From: Lolium rigidum
Taxonomy: Eukaryota; Streptophyta; Magnoliopsida; Poales; Poaceae
DNA length: 64,000 nucleotides
Assembly (NCBI RefSeq): GCF_022539505.1
Contig: NC_061514.1
Coordinates: 333,729,090 to 333,793,089 of the forward strand
Direction of reading: 5' to 3'
The notes beneath the pieces are model-generated. The model saw only the letters and a program-made list of their open reading frames with translations. It ran no database searches and was not told where the DNA came from. Below are positions 1-10,826 of the stretch, piece by piece. Position numbers and translations under genes: made by a program. Numbering within the stretch: the stretch's first letter is position 1; every line of letters starts with the position of its first letter.

Positions 1-248
1 CATCCTTTCATGTTTATTGGCTTCAAGAGCAGCTCCCATAGAGAGAACAATAAAGTTCCTCTTCTCCTTTGTTTGAACAAGCTAGGTTCATGATTTCTCA
101 AGTACATAGTGTTAGGAGATTTAGATTATTGGTTCAATTTATATTTAGTGGGTGGGCACCCACGCCTGCTCTTTTGCAAAATTAAGAACCAACACATTGT
201 GCATGTGATGGTGCTCCGGTGATGGCGCCAGACAATCTTGCTGAGCGT
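1..248 (-). mobile_element. Family I element, primer-site side of internal region (partial)
   Basis: This is internal sequence of a non-autonomous LTR element in minus orientation. The same sequence recurs almost unchanged at about 28375-28623. A TGGCGCCA core on the minus strand (223-230) is the likely primer-binding site; it lies 18 bases from the LTR edge at 249, which is farther than usual. No coding frame is supported. The rest of the element lies left of the window. Confidence 0.7.
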
Positions 249-1803
249 TGTTGTGGAAGCGGTTGGGAAACCCCAAGAGGAAGGTGCGATAAGCACAGCA
301 ACAAGTTTTCCCTCAGTACGAGACCAAAGTTTAATCGACCAGCATGAGAAAGGCGTGACTTCTGAAGGTGTTGCTAGCTGACTAGTGGCAGAGCACACTA
401 CCTGCATCAGTAACAACATGGAACCTACACACAACACAACCAAAGTACTTCACCCCAACTTGCAATGAGGTTGTCAATCTCACTGGTTTGCTGAACACAA
501 AGGATTAGACTTATCGAGTGGAAAGAGATGTTTGCAGAAAGTAAACAGAACAGGATTGCAGTATATGAATTTATCAGTGTAAAGGAAACAGGACTGGGTC
601 CACAGTTCACTAGAGGTGTCTCTCCGTAAAGATAAATAGCATGTTGGGTGAACAAATTACAGCTGGGAAATTGACAGAATATCGACCATACATGACAAGA
701 TGATTACCATGAGATTTGATTGGGCATTACAACATAATACATATACCGTAATCCAATTGCGTTTATGACTTATAATCCACGTCTGAACCCCTTTCATTAT
801 TAAATTGTAAGCAACAGATTATCGCATTAAGCAATGTGTGTAAAGTAAACAATAGAATTACCCTTGGATAAAATATTGTTGTTTTCTCCCTAGTAGCAAC
901 AACACATCTAAAATCTTAGAAGTTATTGTTACTCTCCCAGAAAACTAGAGGCATGAACCTACTATCGAGCATAAATACCCCATCTTGGAGTCACAAGTAT
1001 CCACTTGGCCAGAGTATCCACTAGCAATAGAGAGCATGCAAGATCACAAATAACATATGACATGAATATATAACCAATCTCAACATAGTATACAATATTC
1101 ATCGGATCCCAGCAAACACAACATGTAGGATTACATAAAGATGATCTTGATCATGTAGGGCAGCTCACAAGATCTATACATGAAGCACAAAGTGGAGAAG
1201 ACAACCATCTAGCTACTGCTATGGACCCATAGTCCAGTGATGAACTACTCACGCATCACTTCGGAGGTGGGCATGGCGATGTAGATGCCTCCGGCGATGA
1301 TTTCCCCCTCTGGTAGGGTTGCCGGGAAGAGCTTCAGAACCCCCCGAGATGGGTTCTACGATGGCAGACGCGACGGACCTTTTCGTGGATGGAGGTTCAG
1401 GTATCCAGGGTTTTCCCGAGAAGATGTACAAATAGGCGGAGGATATAGGTTGGTGGGGTTCATGGGGGGCCCACACACCCCTTGGCGCGGGCCAATTCTA
1501 GGCCGCGCTAAGGGTAGGTCTAGCCGCCCTGTGGCACTTCCTCGACCCCCTCTGGACTTCGTCTCTGTTTCGGTAAAATATTGACTTCAGCTTTTGTTTC
1601 GTCCAATTCCGAGAATATTTCCTGTACAACTTTTCTGAAATACAAAAACAGCAGAAAATAGGGAACTGGCACTGTGGCATCTTGTTAATAGGTTAGTGCC
1701 GGAAATCATTTAAAAGTGCAATGAAGTGTAAGCAAAACATATATGAATTGGTGTAAAGCAAGCATGGAGCATAAAAAATTATAGATACGTTTGAGACGTA
1801 TCA
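249..1803 (-). repeat. Family I LTR (L1), complete
   Basis: Complete 1555-bp LTR in minus orientation. Read on the minus strand it starts TGATACGTCTCAAACG and ends in CCACAACA. The copy at 28624-30177 is almost the same length (1554 bp) and very similar. Internal sequence of the same family flanks it on both sides: the primer-site side to the left and the purine-tract side (agcatcttcaagctt) to the right. It therefore serves as 5' LTR of one unit and 3' LTR of the next. Short open frames inside it are not conserved between copies. Confidence 0.85.
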
Positions 1804-2599
1804 AGCATCTTCAAGCTTAACTCCTGCTTGTCCTCAAGTAGGTAAGTGATAACAAAATAATGTTTGAGCTGACATGAAGCCAACACAATCTTGATCAAGC
1901 ATGTAAAGCATTGTGAGCTGGGATCTAAGTACTCTAACATAGGCATGATAGATATAATTCAATAGAAATTAGCAACTATGTTATAACATGAAGAGTAACT
2001 CAAATAAAGGATCGTGAATAATAGTGCATTGAAAGCAACTGTGTGTTTATGAGCATAGAGTAAACATAACAAAGTGGTACTCAACATCTCCTTTATGGAA
2101 TAGCAAAACATAAATGCTAGGACACCTTCAAAGTTCAGAGGGTGACTAGATACAAGTAATTTGAGAGCAAGCAATAGCACAATCATGAATCACTATGCAC
2201 ATTGCACTAAGAATGACAACTATGCTCTCTTAATTGGTGCATAAAGTAGAAGATGAAGACTAAACATAATAGTAAAAAAGAGACTCTTTGCGGAGTAAGC
2301 AAGATAAACAAGTTTTATAAACCTTCCAAAAAGTATGGTACTTATTAGCTTTGAGCTCTCATTGCCCCTATCATAAGCATCTTGAATGGTTAAAGTTAAT
2401 ATGAGTCAAAAATGAGCTATATGCTTGCAAATCACAAGTTGAAAATCTCATGCCCCTTGAATGTGAGTACCTAAACCTCATGCTACTCAACTTAGGTCTC
2501 AAATAAGTTCTTGTCATTGTAAGTGTACATGTATCATTGAGAACCGCCGACGGGGTACCTCTTGCCCGATGATATGGAGGCACTCTTGTAAGAGCAATC
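1804..2599 (-). mobile_element. Family I element, purine-tract side of internal region
   Basis: Internal sequence next to the 3' end of the LTR (minus orientation), matching 27741 onward and 30178-30442. It has no supported coding sequence. It stops abruptly at 2599, where a forward LTR copy begins with TGATACGTCTC. Confidence 0.65.
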
Positions 2600-3655
2600 T
2601 GATACGTCTCAAACGTATCTATAATTTTTGATGTTCCATGCTTGTTTTACACCAATTCATATATGTTTTGTTTATACTTCGTTGCACTTTTACATGATTT
2701 CCGGCACTAACCTATTAACAAGATGCCACAGTGCCAGTTCCCTGTTTCTGCTGTTTTTGTAGTTCGGAAAAGTTGTACAGGAAATATTCTCGGATTGGAC
2801 GAAACAAAAGCCGAAGTCAATATTTTACCGAAACAGAGACGAAGTCCAGAGGGGGTCGAAGAGGTGCCACAAGGCGGCCAGACCACCCCATGGCGCGGCC
2901 TAGGCCTGGCCTGTGTCTAGGGGGGTCTAGGACACTAGGAGCCCAACCTACCTAATTCCTCCGCCTATTTATACATCTTCTCGGTAAAACCCTGGTTACC
3001 CGAGCCTCCATCCACGAAAGTTTCCATCGCGGCCGCCATCGCAGAACCCATCTCGGGGGGGGGGGGTACTGAAGCTCTTCCCGGCACCCTGCCGGAGGGG
3101 GAAATCATCGCCGGAGGCATCTACATCGTCATGCCCGCCTCCGAAGTGATGCGCGAGTAGTTCATCCCTGGACTATGGTTCCATAGCAGTAGCTAGATGG
3201 TTGTCTTCTCCACTTTGTGCTTCATGTATCGATCTCGTGAGCTGCCCTACATGATCAAGATCATCTTTATGTAATCCTATATGTTTGGTATGCTGGGATC
3301 CGATGAATATTGAATACTATGTTTAGATTGATTATATATTCATGGCATATGTTATTTGTGATCTTGCATCTCTCCGTTGCTAGTAGAAACTCTGCCCGGC
3401 CAGGTGGATACTTGTGACTCAAGAGGGGGTATTTATGCTTGATAGTAGATTCATGCCATTAGTTTTCTTGGAGAGTGACTTTATAACTTCTAAGATTGTA
3501 GATGTGTTGTTGCTACTAGGGAAAAAACAACAATTTTTTTATCTAAGGGTAATTCTATTGTTTACTTTAGACACATTGCTTAATGCGATAGTCTGTTGCT
3601 TGCAACTTTATACTGGAAGGGGTGCGGACGCTAACCTGAAGGTGGATTATTAGTC
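2600..3655 (+). repeat. Family I LTR (L2), inverted and truncated
   Basis: Forward copy of the LTR at 249-1803, complete at its 5' terminus (TGATACGTCTCAAACG) but lacking roughly the last 500 bp. Similarity ends near 3655 and unrelated AT-rich DNA follows. No partner LTR or target duplication was found, so it is a truncated remnant. A run of about ten G lies near 3056-3066. Confidence 0.75.
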
Positions 3656-4044
3656 ACTAGGAAAAATACCCGTGCGTTGCATCTGGGGAAGAAAAAAGCT
3701 ATGTACTAAAAGATGAGTACTTTTACTAAATGCATATTCCCTAACCATTACATTACTTGAGTAAGCACCAAATGATGTATCTCAAAGATGGCATACATAG
3801 ATAGAAAGAGTTGTTAGAACAAATCCACACACAAAAACTAGGGGGGATTTATTTCTTTTTTATCTTCCTAGTTATGGGCTCGATTGGATATCCAAACGAG
3901 CAAGTCGCACGTGGGACACTTAGTATTATAGTGTGTGGCATAAATGCTAGAAAATAAGGATAAAAATGAAGGGGGGAAAAGGGGGAAGAGATAGAGTAGT
4001 GGAAGAAAGGAAAGTGGTAGGGTCATTTTATTACCTTAGTACGA

Positions 4045-4483
4045 CTCATAATAAAAATAGAAATAAACTCGTAATTGATTTGGAAACAGCAAGGTAACCT
4101 TCTACGGGACAAAACTCGCTTTCCAAATCTAAGACTGTAGTAACTAGAAACTTTAGATGTTGCATCAGGCAGTGGTAACAGTGTTGGCATTGATTACATC
4201 TTTGATATTCTTGATGACACGACAGAGCAGGTTCCCGGCGTCATAGATGGCCTCTAAGGAAGTCTCATAATAAAAATAGAAATAAACTCGTAATTGATTT
4301 GGAAATTGCAAGGTAACCTTCTACGAGATAAAACTCGCTTTCCAAATCTAAGACTCTACCAACTAGAAACTTTAGATGTTGCGTCAGACAGTGATAACAT
4401 TGTTGGCATTGATGACATCTTTGATATTTTTAATAATACGACAAAGCAGGTTCCCAGCATTGTCGATGGCCTCCAAGAAGGTA
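4045..4483. repeat. Direct tandem duplication, two units of about 219 bp
   Basis: Units 4045-4263 and 4264-about 4483 both start CTCATAATAAAAATAG and share a collinear sequence with scattered substitutions. In one minus-strand frame both keep a short similar peptide (around NLLCR-IKNIKDVINAN) before stopping, so the duplicated segment may once have been coding. The protein is not recognised. Confidence 0.85.
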
Positions 4484-4515
4484 TCCTATGGTTCTTCGCC
4501 ATTTACCAGTGTCTG

Positions 4516-4744
4516 GTACATGACACATAGAGCAATCCAGCATGGCTTGTGAGACTGATGGCATTGCTTGAGGAGCACGCAACAGGAACTAGGGACGTGC
4601 CATCAGGGATGATTACCATCTCGAAGGGTAGGAGGGAGAGGGAGGCGTTGCCACCATTGTTCATGGCATGCGCGTAACCAGATGGTGAAGTTTGAACTAT
4701 TTCCTCTGAAACCCCCCATAAGATTCCTGCATCACCGACAAAGA
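4516..4744 (-). pseudogene. Possible exon-like fragment of an unrecognised gene
   Basis: On the minus strand a frame of about 75 codons stays open from near 4744 to a stop at about 4516. It is preceded by a plausible acceptor (gatgcag). It includes the peptide HAMNNGGNASLSLLPFEMV. I do not recognise the family. It sits in non-transposon-like DNA beside the 219-bp duplication, so it may be a captured or decayed host gene fragment. An open frame of this length could still be chance. Confidence 0.25.
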
Positions 4745-5739
4745 TTTAGTCTGTCATTCAACTAATTGGGAGTTACTTTTGACTATGATTATAGGGCTAC
4801 CTTTTTTGCATAAGCATGGCACACTACTAGAGTTGTGTCATCTTTTCATGGCTATGCTCCTCACTAGTGTGTAATATTAGTGTTTCTAGATCTCGATTTT
4901 CTTGTGGTGATGCACATGCACATCTAGAAAACACTATATTTTGCCCCTTAGTCGTTCTAGATGTACTGTCTACATAAGTAGATCGTTTTAATTACATTTT
5001 TACACTTAAAATAGCTTAAGTTAATAGTTGTCTTTGTCCCAACTTACAAACAATAGCATCGAGCAACCTATCATTTTCCCTCTTAACCAAAATAATCTAT
5101 TTTCAGTCATCTCTATCACAGTACCTGCTGATGTTATCACTCTAACATCAACAACTAAAGTAGTCAACTAACTAAATGCATACCCTTTTCCATTTTTAAG
5201 AAGAATTTAATGGCATGATAATATCCTTACTATGGCACACCTACTTCCTATGATATTTGACATTCCAAAAGGCCATCTCTATTGTAAAAAAAAATGTCAC
5301 CGCCAAGGGACTACAATAAAAACACATACAAAAACCCATGGTCGAACTTAGCCCTATTTTAACGCACGTATTCTTATTCTACCATCGAGGAATTATAGAT
5401 GGAATGATGGTAAGCAAGACAATAAAGAATATAGCAAAAATGCATCTTCCAATATCTAAGTTTGATGCAAATCTTGTTTTGCGGGACAAGAACAAATCTA
5501 ACAAAACAAACTGTATGTTCTGATACATAACTTGGTCGCCACTACTTGACCAATTAACTCAAATGTAAGATGAGTGGAATTCTATAAAATGATCACCTTG
5601 CGCTTCTAAAACGACTCTCATATGAAAATCTTCTCGCATGCGGGTACTTTCAAACTTTAGCTACCTTTATTTGTATTTCACTTGGAATGCACTTCTGGTT
5701 ATCCATACCTCGCCCCTCCTCTTATAAGAGGTTCGAAGT

Positions 5740-6420
5740 AAATGGTGTCCTTTAATTATTGTATTATTACACCCACCTTGGTATCATCGAAGATTTACTA
5801 ATTTATTATAACCGACAAATATATTTACACACAATTTTGTCTGGTGGAAGTGGTTGCGGTGGTGGTAGGTGGGGAGAGGTGTTTTATTATCGTGTATCCT
5901 TTGGTTATTTTATGCCAACCTTGGACATATCGAATTATTGGTTTTTAATAATCAATAAAAACATTTACACGCAATGATGTTGTGTATCGAGTACAAGCAA
6001 TATATAACCTCTTTTCGTTTTTAATCCCTGTTTTCCTACACCACCTCGGTCTCATCGAAAGATTTACTTATTTGTTACAATCGACAAAAAATAAAGATGA
6101 TTTTGTCTCATGTCGGTGGTTGTGGTGGTGGTAGGTGGGCGGTGGTGTTGTGATATTATAGTGTATCCTTATTTAGTTCTTTTATGCATGCCTTGGTCCT
6201 ATTGACTTGCTACGGCTTTTATAATTGATAGAAAAATTTGCACGCAATAGTGTCTTGTATTCAATACACACGCAATCTCTTGAAATAAATGTCGCTCTTT
6301 AATTATTATTTTTGGACACCCACCTCGATCTCATCGAAGATTTACTATTTTTTACAAGAGAATAAACATTTATGCACAATTTTTTTACGTGCTTGTAGTT
6401 GATGTGGTAGTAGATGGGGA
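5740..6420. repeat. Three diverged tandem units of about 270 bp
   Basis: Three units begin near 5750, 6018 and 6295. Each has the order: T-rich lead, 'caccCACCTyGGTaTCATCGAA', 'gatttact', a poly-AT stretch, 'acacgCAAT', and (units 1 and 2) a GGTGGTGGTAGGTGGG purine tract. The period is 265-280 bp and divergence is considerable. No function is suggested. Confidence 0.65.
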
Positions 6421-6422
6421 TA

Positions 6423-6574
6423 CACTACACCATGGACCAAATGTGGGGCACATTTTTTGCCGGGAAATTTCACCTAACTTGGCAATTTAACAGCCGACAA
6501 GGGATTTTCCCCGACTCTTTGGCCTGCCCCCTATAACTTTGCATAGAAGGCCATATAAGTGGGTTATAGGGTGA
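6423..6574. mobile_element. Possible CACTA transposon end fragment
   Basis: The segment begins CACTACACC and carries a TTTTTTGCCGGGAAA stretch similar in style to CACTA terminal and subterminal repeats. It is only about 150 bp long. There is no opposite end and no transposase, so this is a weak call. Confidence 0.25.
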
Positions 6575-7607
6575 TGTTGCGCAGTTGCACACCTTGGGGG
6601 AACCCCAAGAGGAAGGTATGATGAGCACAGTAGCAAGTTTTCCCTCAGTAAGAAACCAAGGTTTAATCGACCAATAGGAGAAAGGAATGACTTTCGAAGG
6701 TGTTGCTAGCTGACTTGTGGCAGGGCGCACTACCGGTGTCAGCAACAACGTGAAATCTGCACACAACACAACCAAAATACTTTGCCCCAACTTACAGTGA
6801 GGTTGTCAATCTCACCGGTTTTGCTGAAAATAAAGGATTAACCGTATAGTGTGGAAAGAGATGTTTGTTTGCAGTGGAATTAAATAGAATAGTGTTTACA
6901 GTAAGTAAACAGAATATGTGTTTGCAGTGGATGAATTTATCAGTGTAAAAGAAAGGACTGGGGTCCACAGTTCACTAGAGGTGTCTCTCCATAAAGATAA
7001 ATAACATGTTGGGTTAACAAATTACAGCTGGGCAATTGACAGAAGAAAAACCATACATGACAAGATGATTACTATGAGATTTATTTGCGCATTACAACAT
7101 AATACATAGACTGTAATCCAACCGCGTCTATGACTAATAATCCACCTTCCGGTTATCATCCGAACCCCTTTCAGTATTAAGTTGCAAGCAACAGATTATC
7201 GCATTAAGCAATGTGTGTAAAGTAAACAATAGAATTATCCTTAGACAAAGCATTGTTGTATTCTCCCTAGTAGCAACATCACATCTACAATCTTAGAAGT
7301 TATTGTCACTCTTCCAGATTACTAGAGGCACTAACCGACTATCGAGCATAAATACTCCCTCTTGGAGTTACAAGCATATACTTGGCCAAAGCATCTACTA
7401 ACAACGGAGAGCATGCAAGATCACAAATAACATATGACAAGTATATAATTGATCTCAACATAGTATTGAATATTCATTAGATCCCAACAAACACAACATG
7501 TAGCATTACATAAAGATGATCTTGATCATGATAGGCAGCTCACAAGATCTAAACATGAAGCATAAATTGGAGAAGACAACCATCTAGCTACTGCTATGGA
7601 CCCGTAG
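6575..7607 (-). repeat. Family I LTR (L3), left part, split by element A
   Basis: Minus-orientation LTR resembling the copies at 249 and 28624, with a diverged left edge; firm similarity starts at about 6597. It is interrupted at 7607 and resumes at 27170. The target duplication of the interrupting element is CGTAG (7603-7607) against CGTAT (27165-27169). Confidence 0.8.
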
Positions 7608-7997
7608 TGACATAGGTATCCCAGATGTGCCTGCCGAAGATAGTACCCGGGGTTTATTGAAAGCCCATCACCCGAAGTTTGTGAAGCCCAGAAGCCCATA
7701 AAGGCGTCGACTATGGCAAGTAGAGATAGATTAAGAATATAGAGATTTGTAACTTTACGGGACGAATTCAAAGAGCCTCCCGGTAATTGTAACTTATGTA
7801 ATACGAAACCCTCGGCTCCGCTTCCTATATAAGAGGGAGTCGAGGGACAAAGAAAGGACCTATCTTATTGTCAATCCAACCCTAGTTTTTAGTAGTCAAC
7901 CACCTTTTCGGCTGAAACCTTCGAGATCTACTTGCCCTCTACTTCCGCGAAACCCAAGTCTACAACTTGTAGGCATTGACAAGTTAATACCTTGTCA
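7608..7997 (+). repeat. Element A 5' LTR
   Basis: A 390-bp LTR with TG...CA ends (TGACATAGG ... CTTGTCA). It carries a TATA box at 7826-7832. The matching 3' copy at 26762-27151 is also 390 bp. The flanking target half-site is CGTAG. Confidence 0.9.
7826..7832 (+). promoter_or_regulatory. TATA box in element A 5' LTR
   Basis: TATATAA inside the context CTTCCTATATAAGAGGGAG. Position and GC-rich surroundings fit the LTR promoter, giving transcription start about 30 bp downstream. The 3' LTR has the same box at 26980-26986. Confidence 0.7.
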
Positions 7998-7998
7998 A

Positions 7999-8016
7999 TT
8001 GGCGCCATCTGTGGGA
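7999..8016 (+). other. Element A primer-binding site
   Basis: TTGGCGCCATCTGTGGGA begins one base after the 5' LTR. TGGCGCC-type primer sites of this form are common in Tat-group gypsy elements. The exact tRNA cannot be named with confidence from sequence alone. Confidence 0.8.
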
Positions 8017-8043
8017 ACTAGAGGCGACAAGGAGCTGATCTCG

Positions 8044-8080
8044 ATGGCATCGTCAACATCTTCGTCAACATCGTCGATAG
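8044..8080 (+). pseudogene. Element A gag, first codons, cut by insertion
   Basis: An ATG at 8044 opens a Ser/Thr-rich frame 47 bases after the LTR. The nested element at 8081 cuts it after 12 codons. Across one copy of the target duplication the frame continues in phase at 14862 and reaches the Met at 14872, so this is the likely original gag start. Confidence 0.6.
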
Positions 8081-9168
8081 TGATACGTCTCCAACGTACC
8101 TATAATTTCTGATGTTCCATGCTTGTTTTATGACAATACCTACATGTTTTGCTCGCACTTTATAATGTTTTTGTGCGTTTTCCGGAACTAACCTATTAAC
8201 AAGATGCCACAGTGCCAGTTCCTGTTTTCTGTTGTTTTTGGTTCCAGAAAGGCTGTTCGGGCAATATTCTCGGAATTGGACGAAATCAACGCCCAGAACC
8301 TTATTTTTCCCGGAAACTTCCAGAGAGCCAAAGTGGGACCAGAGGGGAGCCCTGAGGACCCCACACATGGTGGCGGCGCGGCCTAGGGGGTGGGCGCGCC
8401 CCCCTACTGTGAGGGGGCCCCGTGGCCCTTCCGACTCCGCCTCTTCGCCTATTTAAGCCGTCCTGACCTAAAACTTCGAGACCAATTGACGAAACTCCAG
8501 AAAGACTCCAGGGGCGCCGCTGCCATTGCGAAAATTCAATTCGGGGGAAAGAATCTCTGTTCCGGCACGCCGCCGGGACGGGGAAGTGCCCCCGGAAGCC
8601 ATCTCCATCGACGCCACCGCCTCCATCATGCTCCGTGAGTAGTTCCCCCATGGACTACGGGTTCTAGCTGTAGCTAGTTGGTACTCTCTCCCCCATGTAC
8701 TTCAATACAATGATCTCATGAGCTGCCTTACATGATTGAGATTCATCCGATGTAATCGGTGTTGTGTTTGTTGGGATCCGATGGATTGTTACATTATGAT
8801 TAGTCTATCTATATAAGTTTGTGAAGTTATTGTTGCTGCAATCTTGTTGTGTTTAATGCTTGTCACTAGGGCCCGAGTGGCATGATCTTAGATTTAAGCT
8901 CTATACTTATTTCTTATATTGTATCTACAAGTTGTTTGCACATGTCTATGTCCGGAACCCGAGGCCCCGCAGTGACAAGCAATCGGGATAAGCTGGAGGG
9001 GAAGGCTTAGATATGAGGATCACATGTTTTCACGAGTGTTAATGCTTTGCTCCGGTGCTCTATTAAAAGGAGTACCTTAATTTCCAATAGATTCCCTAGA
9101 GGCCCGGCTGCCACCGGCTGGTAGGACAAAAGATGTTATGCAAGTTTCTCATTGCGAGCACGTATGAC
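8081..9168 (+). repeat. Element B 5' LTR, truncated (family III)
   Basis: The first 1088 bp of a 1491-bp LTR. It aligns at equal length to 13366-14453 with few differences. It ends exactly at TATGAC, where element C begins. A TATTTAA-type box lies at about 8452-8458. Confidence 0.88.
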
Positions 9169-10661
9169 TGATACGTCTCCAACGTATCTATAATTTCTTA
9201 TGTTCCATGCTAGTTTTATGACATTACCTACATGTTTTGTTCACACTTTATATCATTTTTATGCATTTTCCGGAACTAACTTATTAACGAGATGCCGAAG
9301 TGCCAGTTCCTGTTTTCTGCTGTTTTTGGTTTCAAAAAACCTAGTAAGGAAATATTCTCGGAATTGGACGAAATCAACGCCCAGTATCTTATTTTTCCAC
9401 GAAGCTTCCAGAACACCGGAGAGAGACCAGAGGGGAGCCAGGGGGCCCCACACGCCAGGGCGGCGCGGCCAGGGCTGGGCCCGCGCCCCCCTATTGTGTG
9501 GCCTCACCAGGGCCCCTCCGAGGCTGCCCTTCCGCCTACTTAAGGACTCCGTCGCGAAAACCCTAGGGGAATAAGCCACGGTACGAGAAACCTTCCAGAG
9601 CCGCCGCCATCGCGAAGCCAAGATTCGGGGGACAGAAGTCTCTGTTCCGGCACGCCGCCGGGACGGGGAAGTGCCCCCGGAAGGCATGTCCATCGACACC
9701 ACCGCCATCTTCATCGCCGCTGATGTCTCCTATGATGAGGAGGGAGTAGTTCTCCCTCGAGGCTAAGGGCTGTACCGGTAGCTATGTGGTTCATCTCTCT
9801 CTCCCATGTGATCTTTATGTGATCATGAGCTTTGTGATCTAGTTGAATATCATCTATGTGCTACTCTAGTGATGTTATTAAAGTAGTCTATTCCTCCTTC
9901 ATGATGTAATGGTGACAAGTGTGTGCATCATGTAGTACTTGGCGTAGGTTATGATTGTGATCTCTTGTAGATTATGGAGTTAACTATTACTATGATAGTA
10001 TTGATGTGATCTATTCCCCCTTTCATAGTGTAATGGTGACAGTGTGTGCGCTATGTTAGTTCTCGGTCTAAATCGCAATGATCTATTATGCACTCTAAGG
10101 TTATTTAAATATGAACATCGAATGTTGTGGAGCTTGTTAACTCCGGCATTGAGGTGCTCTTGTAGCCCTACACAATGAATGGTGTTTGTCATCCAACAAG
10201 AGAGTGTAGAGAAAGTAGTATTTGTTTATTCAGTTATGTGATCAATGTTGAGAGTGTCCACTAGTGAAAGTATGATCCCTAGGCCTTGTTTCCGAATAAG
10301 TTACACCACAGAGAATTGCTTCCCACGCCAGCAAGCTATTTTCTGGCACCGCTTGTTTACTGTTTTACTGCATCTTTACTTCCTACAATATTACCATCAT
10401 CTATACCACTTGTATTTCACTATCTCTTCGCCGAACTAGTGCGCCTATACATCTGACAAGTGTATTAGGTGTGTTGGGGACACAAGAGACTTCTTGTATC
10501 GTGATTGCAGGGTTGCTTGAGAGGGATATCTTTGACCTCTTCCTCCCTGAGTTCGATAAACCTTGGGTGGTCCACTTAAGGGAAACTTGCTGTTGTTCTA
10601 CAAACCTCTGCTCTTGGAGGTCCAACACTGTCTACAAGAATAGAAGCACCCGTAGACATCA
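9169..10661 (+). repeat. Element C 5' LTR (family II), complete
   Basis: A 1493-bp LTR from TGATACGTCTCCAACG to CGTAGACATCA. Its tail matches the LTRs of F, H and I, not B. The expected left target half-site is ATGAC (9164-9168); the right one has been lost with C's 3' LTR. Confidence 0.85.
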
Positions 10662-10671
10662 AGCACTTTTC

Positions 10672-10689
10672 TGGCGCCGATGCCGGGGA
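10672..10689 (+). other. Element C primer-binding site
   Basis: TGGCGCCGATGCCGGGGA, ten bases after the LTR end. The intact relative H has TGGCGCCGTTGCCGGGGA at the equivalent place on the minus strand (53703-53720), so this copy has one substitution. Confidence 0.8.
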
Positions 10690-10826
10690 GGAAAGGTAAA
10701 AGGCACTCACACTCCGGTCCCAGGTAACTAAGTTATTTTCTGGTGCCGTTGTAAGTGCTCGAAGCTATTTCCTTTAGATCCTGCAATTGCATCTTTTTGT
10801 TTCTTGTTTTACACTAGTAAGGCATA

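Larger units (their letters stand above)
3656..6422. other. Unclassified AT-rich non-coding block
   Basis: About 2.8 kb with no recognised transposon protein. It opens with the motif ACCCGTGCGTTGCATC, a kind of sequence I associate with grass repeat ends but cannot assign to a family. Inside are a 219-bp tandem duplication (4045 on), a possible exon-like minus-strand frame (4516-4744), and three diverged units of about 270 bp (5740-6420). No matching inverted terminal repeat is visible at the right end. It could be a degraded DNA transposon or a host-derived fragment. Confidence 0.5.

Noticed and set aside
4294..4530. Plus-strand frame of 78 codons in the 219-bp duplication
   Set aside because: The first copy of the duplicated unit has stops in this phase, and the minus strand gives the better-conserved peptide.
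5740..6420. CRISPR-like or satellite array
   Set aside because: There are only three diverged units of about 270 bp, with no regular spacer pattern; the context is a plant genome.
8204..8651. Open frames on both strands in the GC-rich part of LTRs, recurring at 9259-9714, 13488-13922, 30541-31107, 49637-50104 and 58911-59384
   Set aside because: Each follows the shared GC-rich promoter region of family I-III LTRs, phases change between copies, and no protein signature appears.
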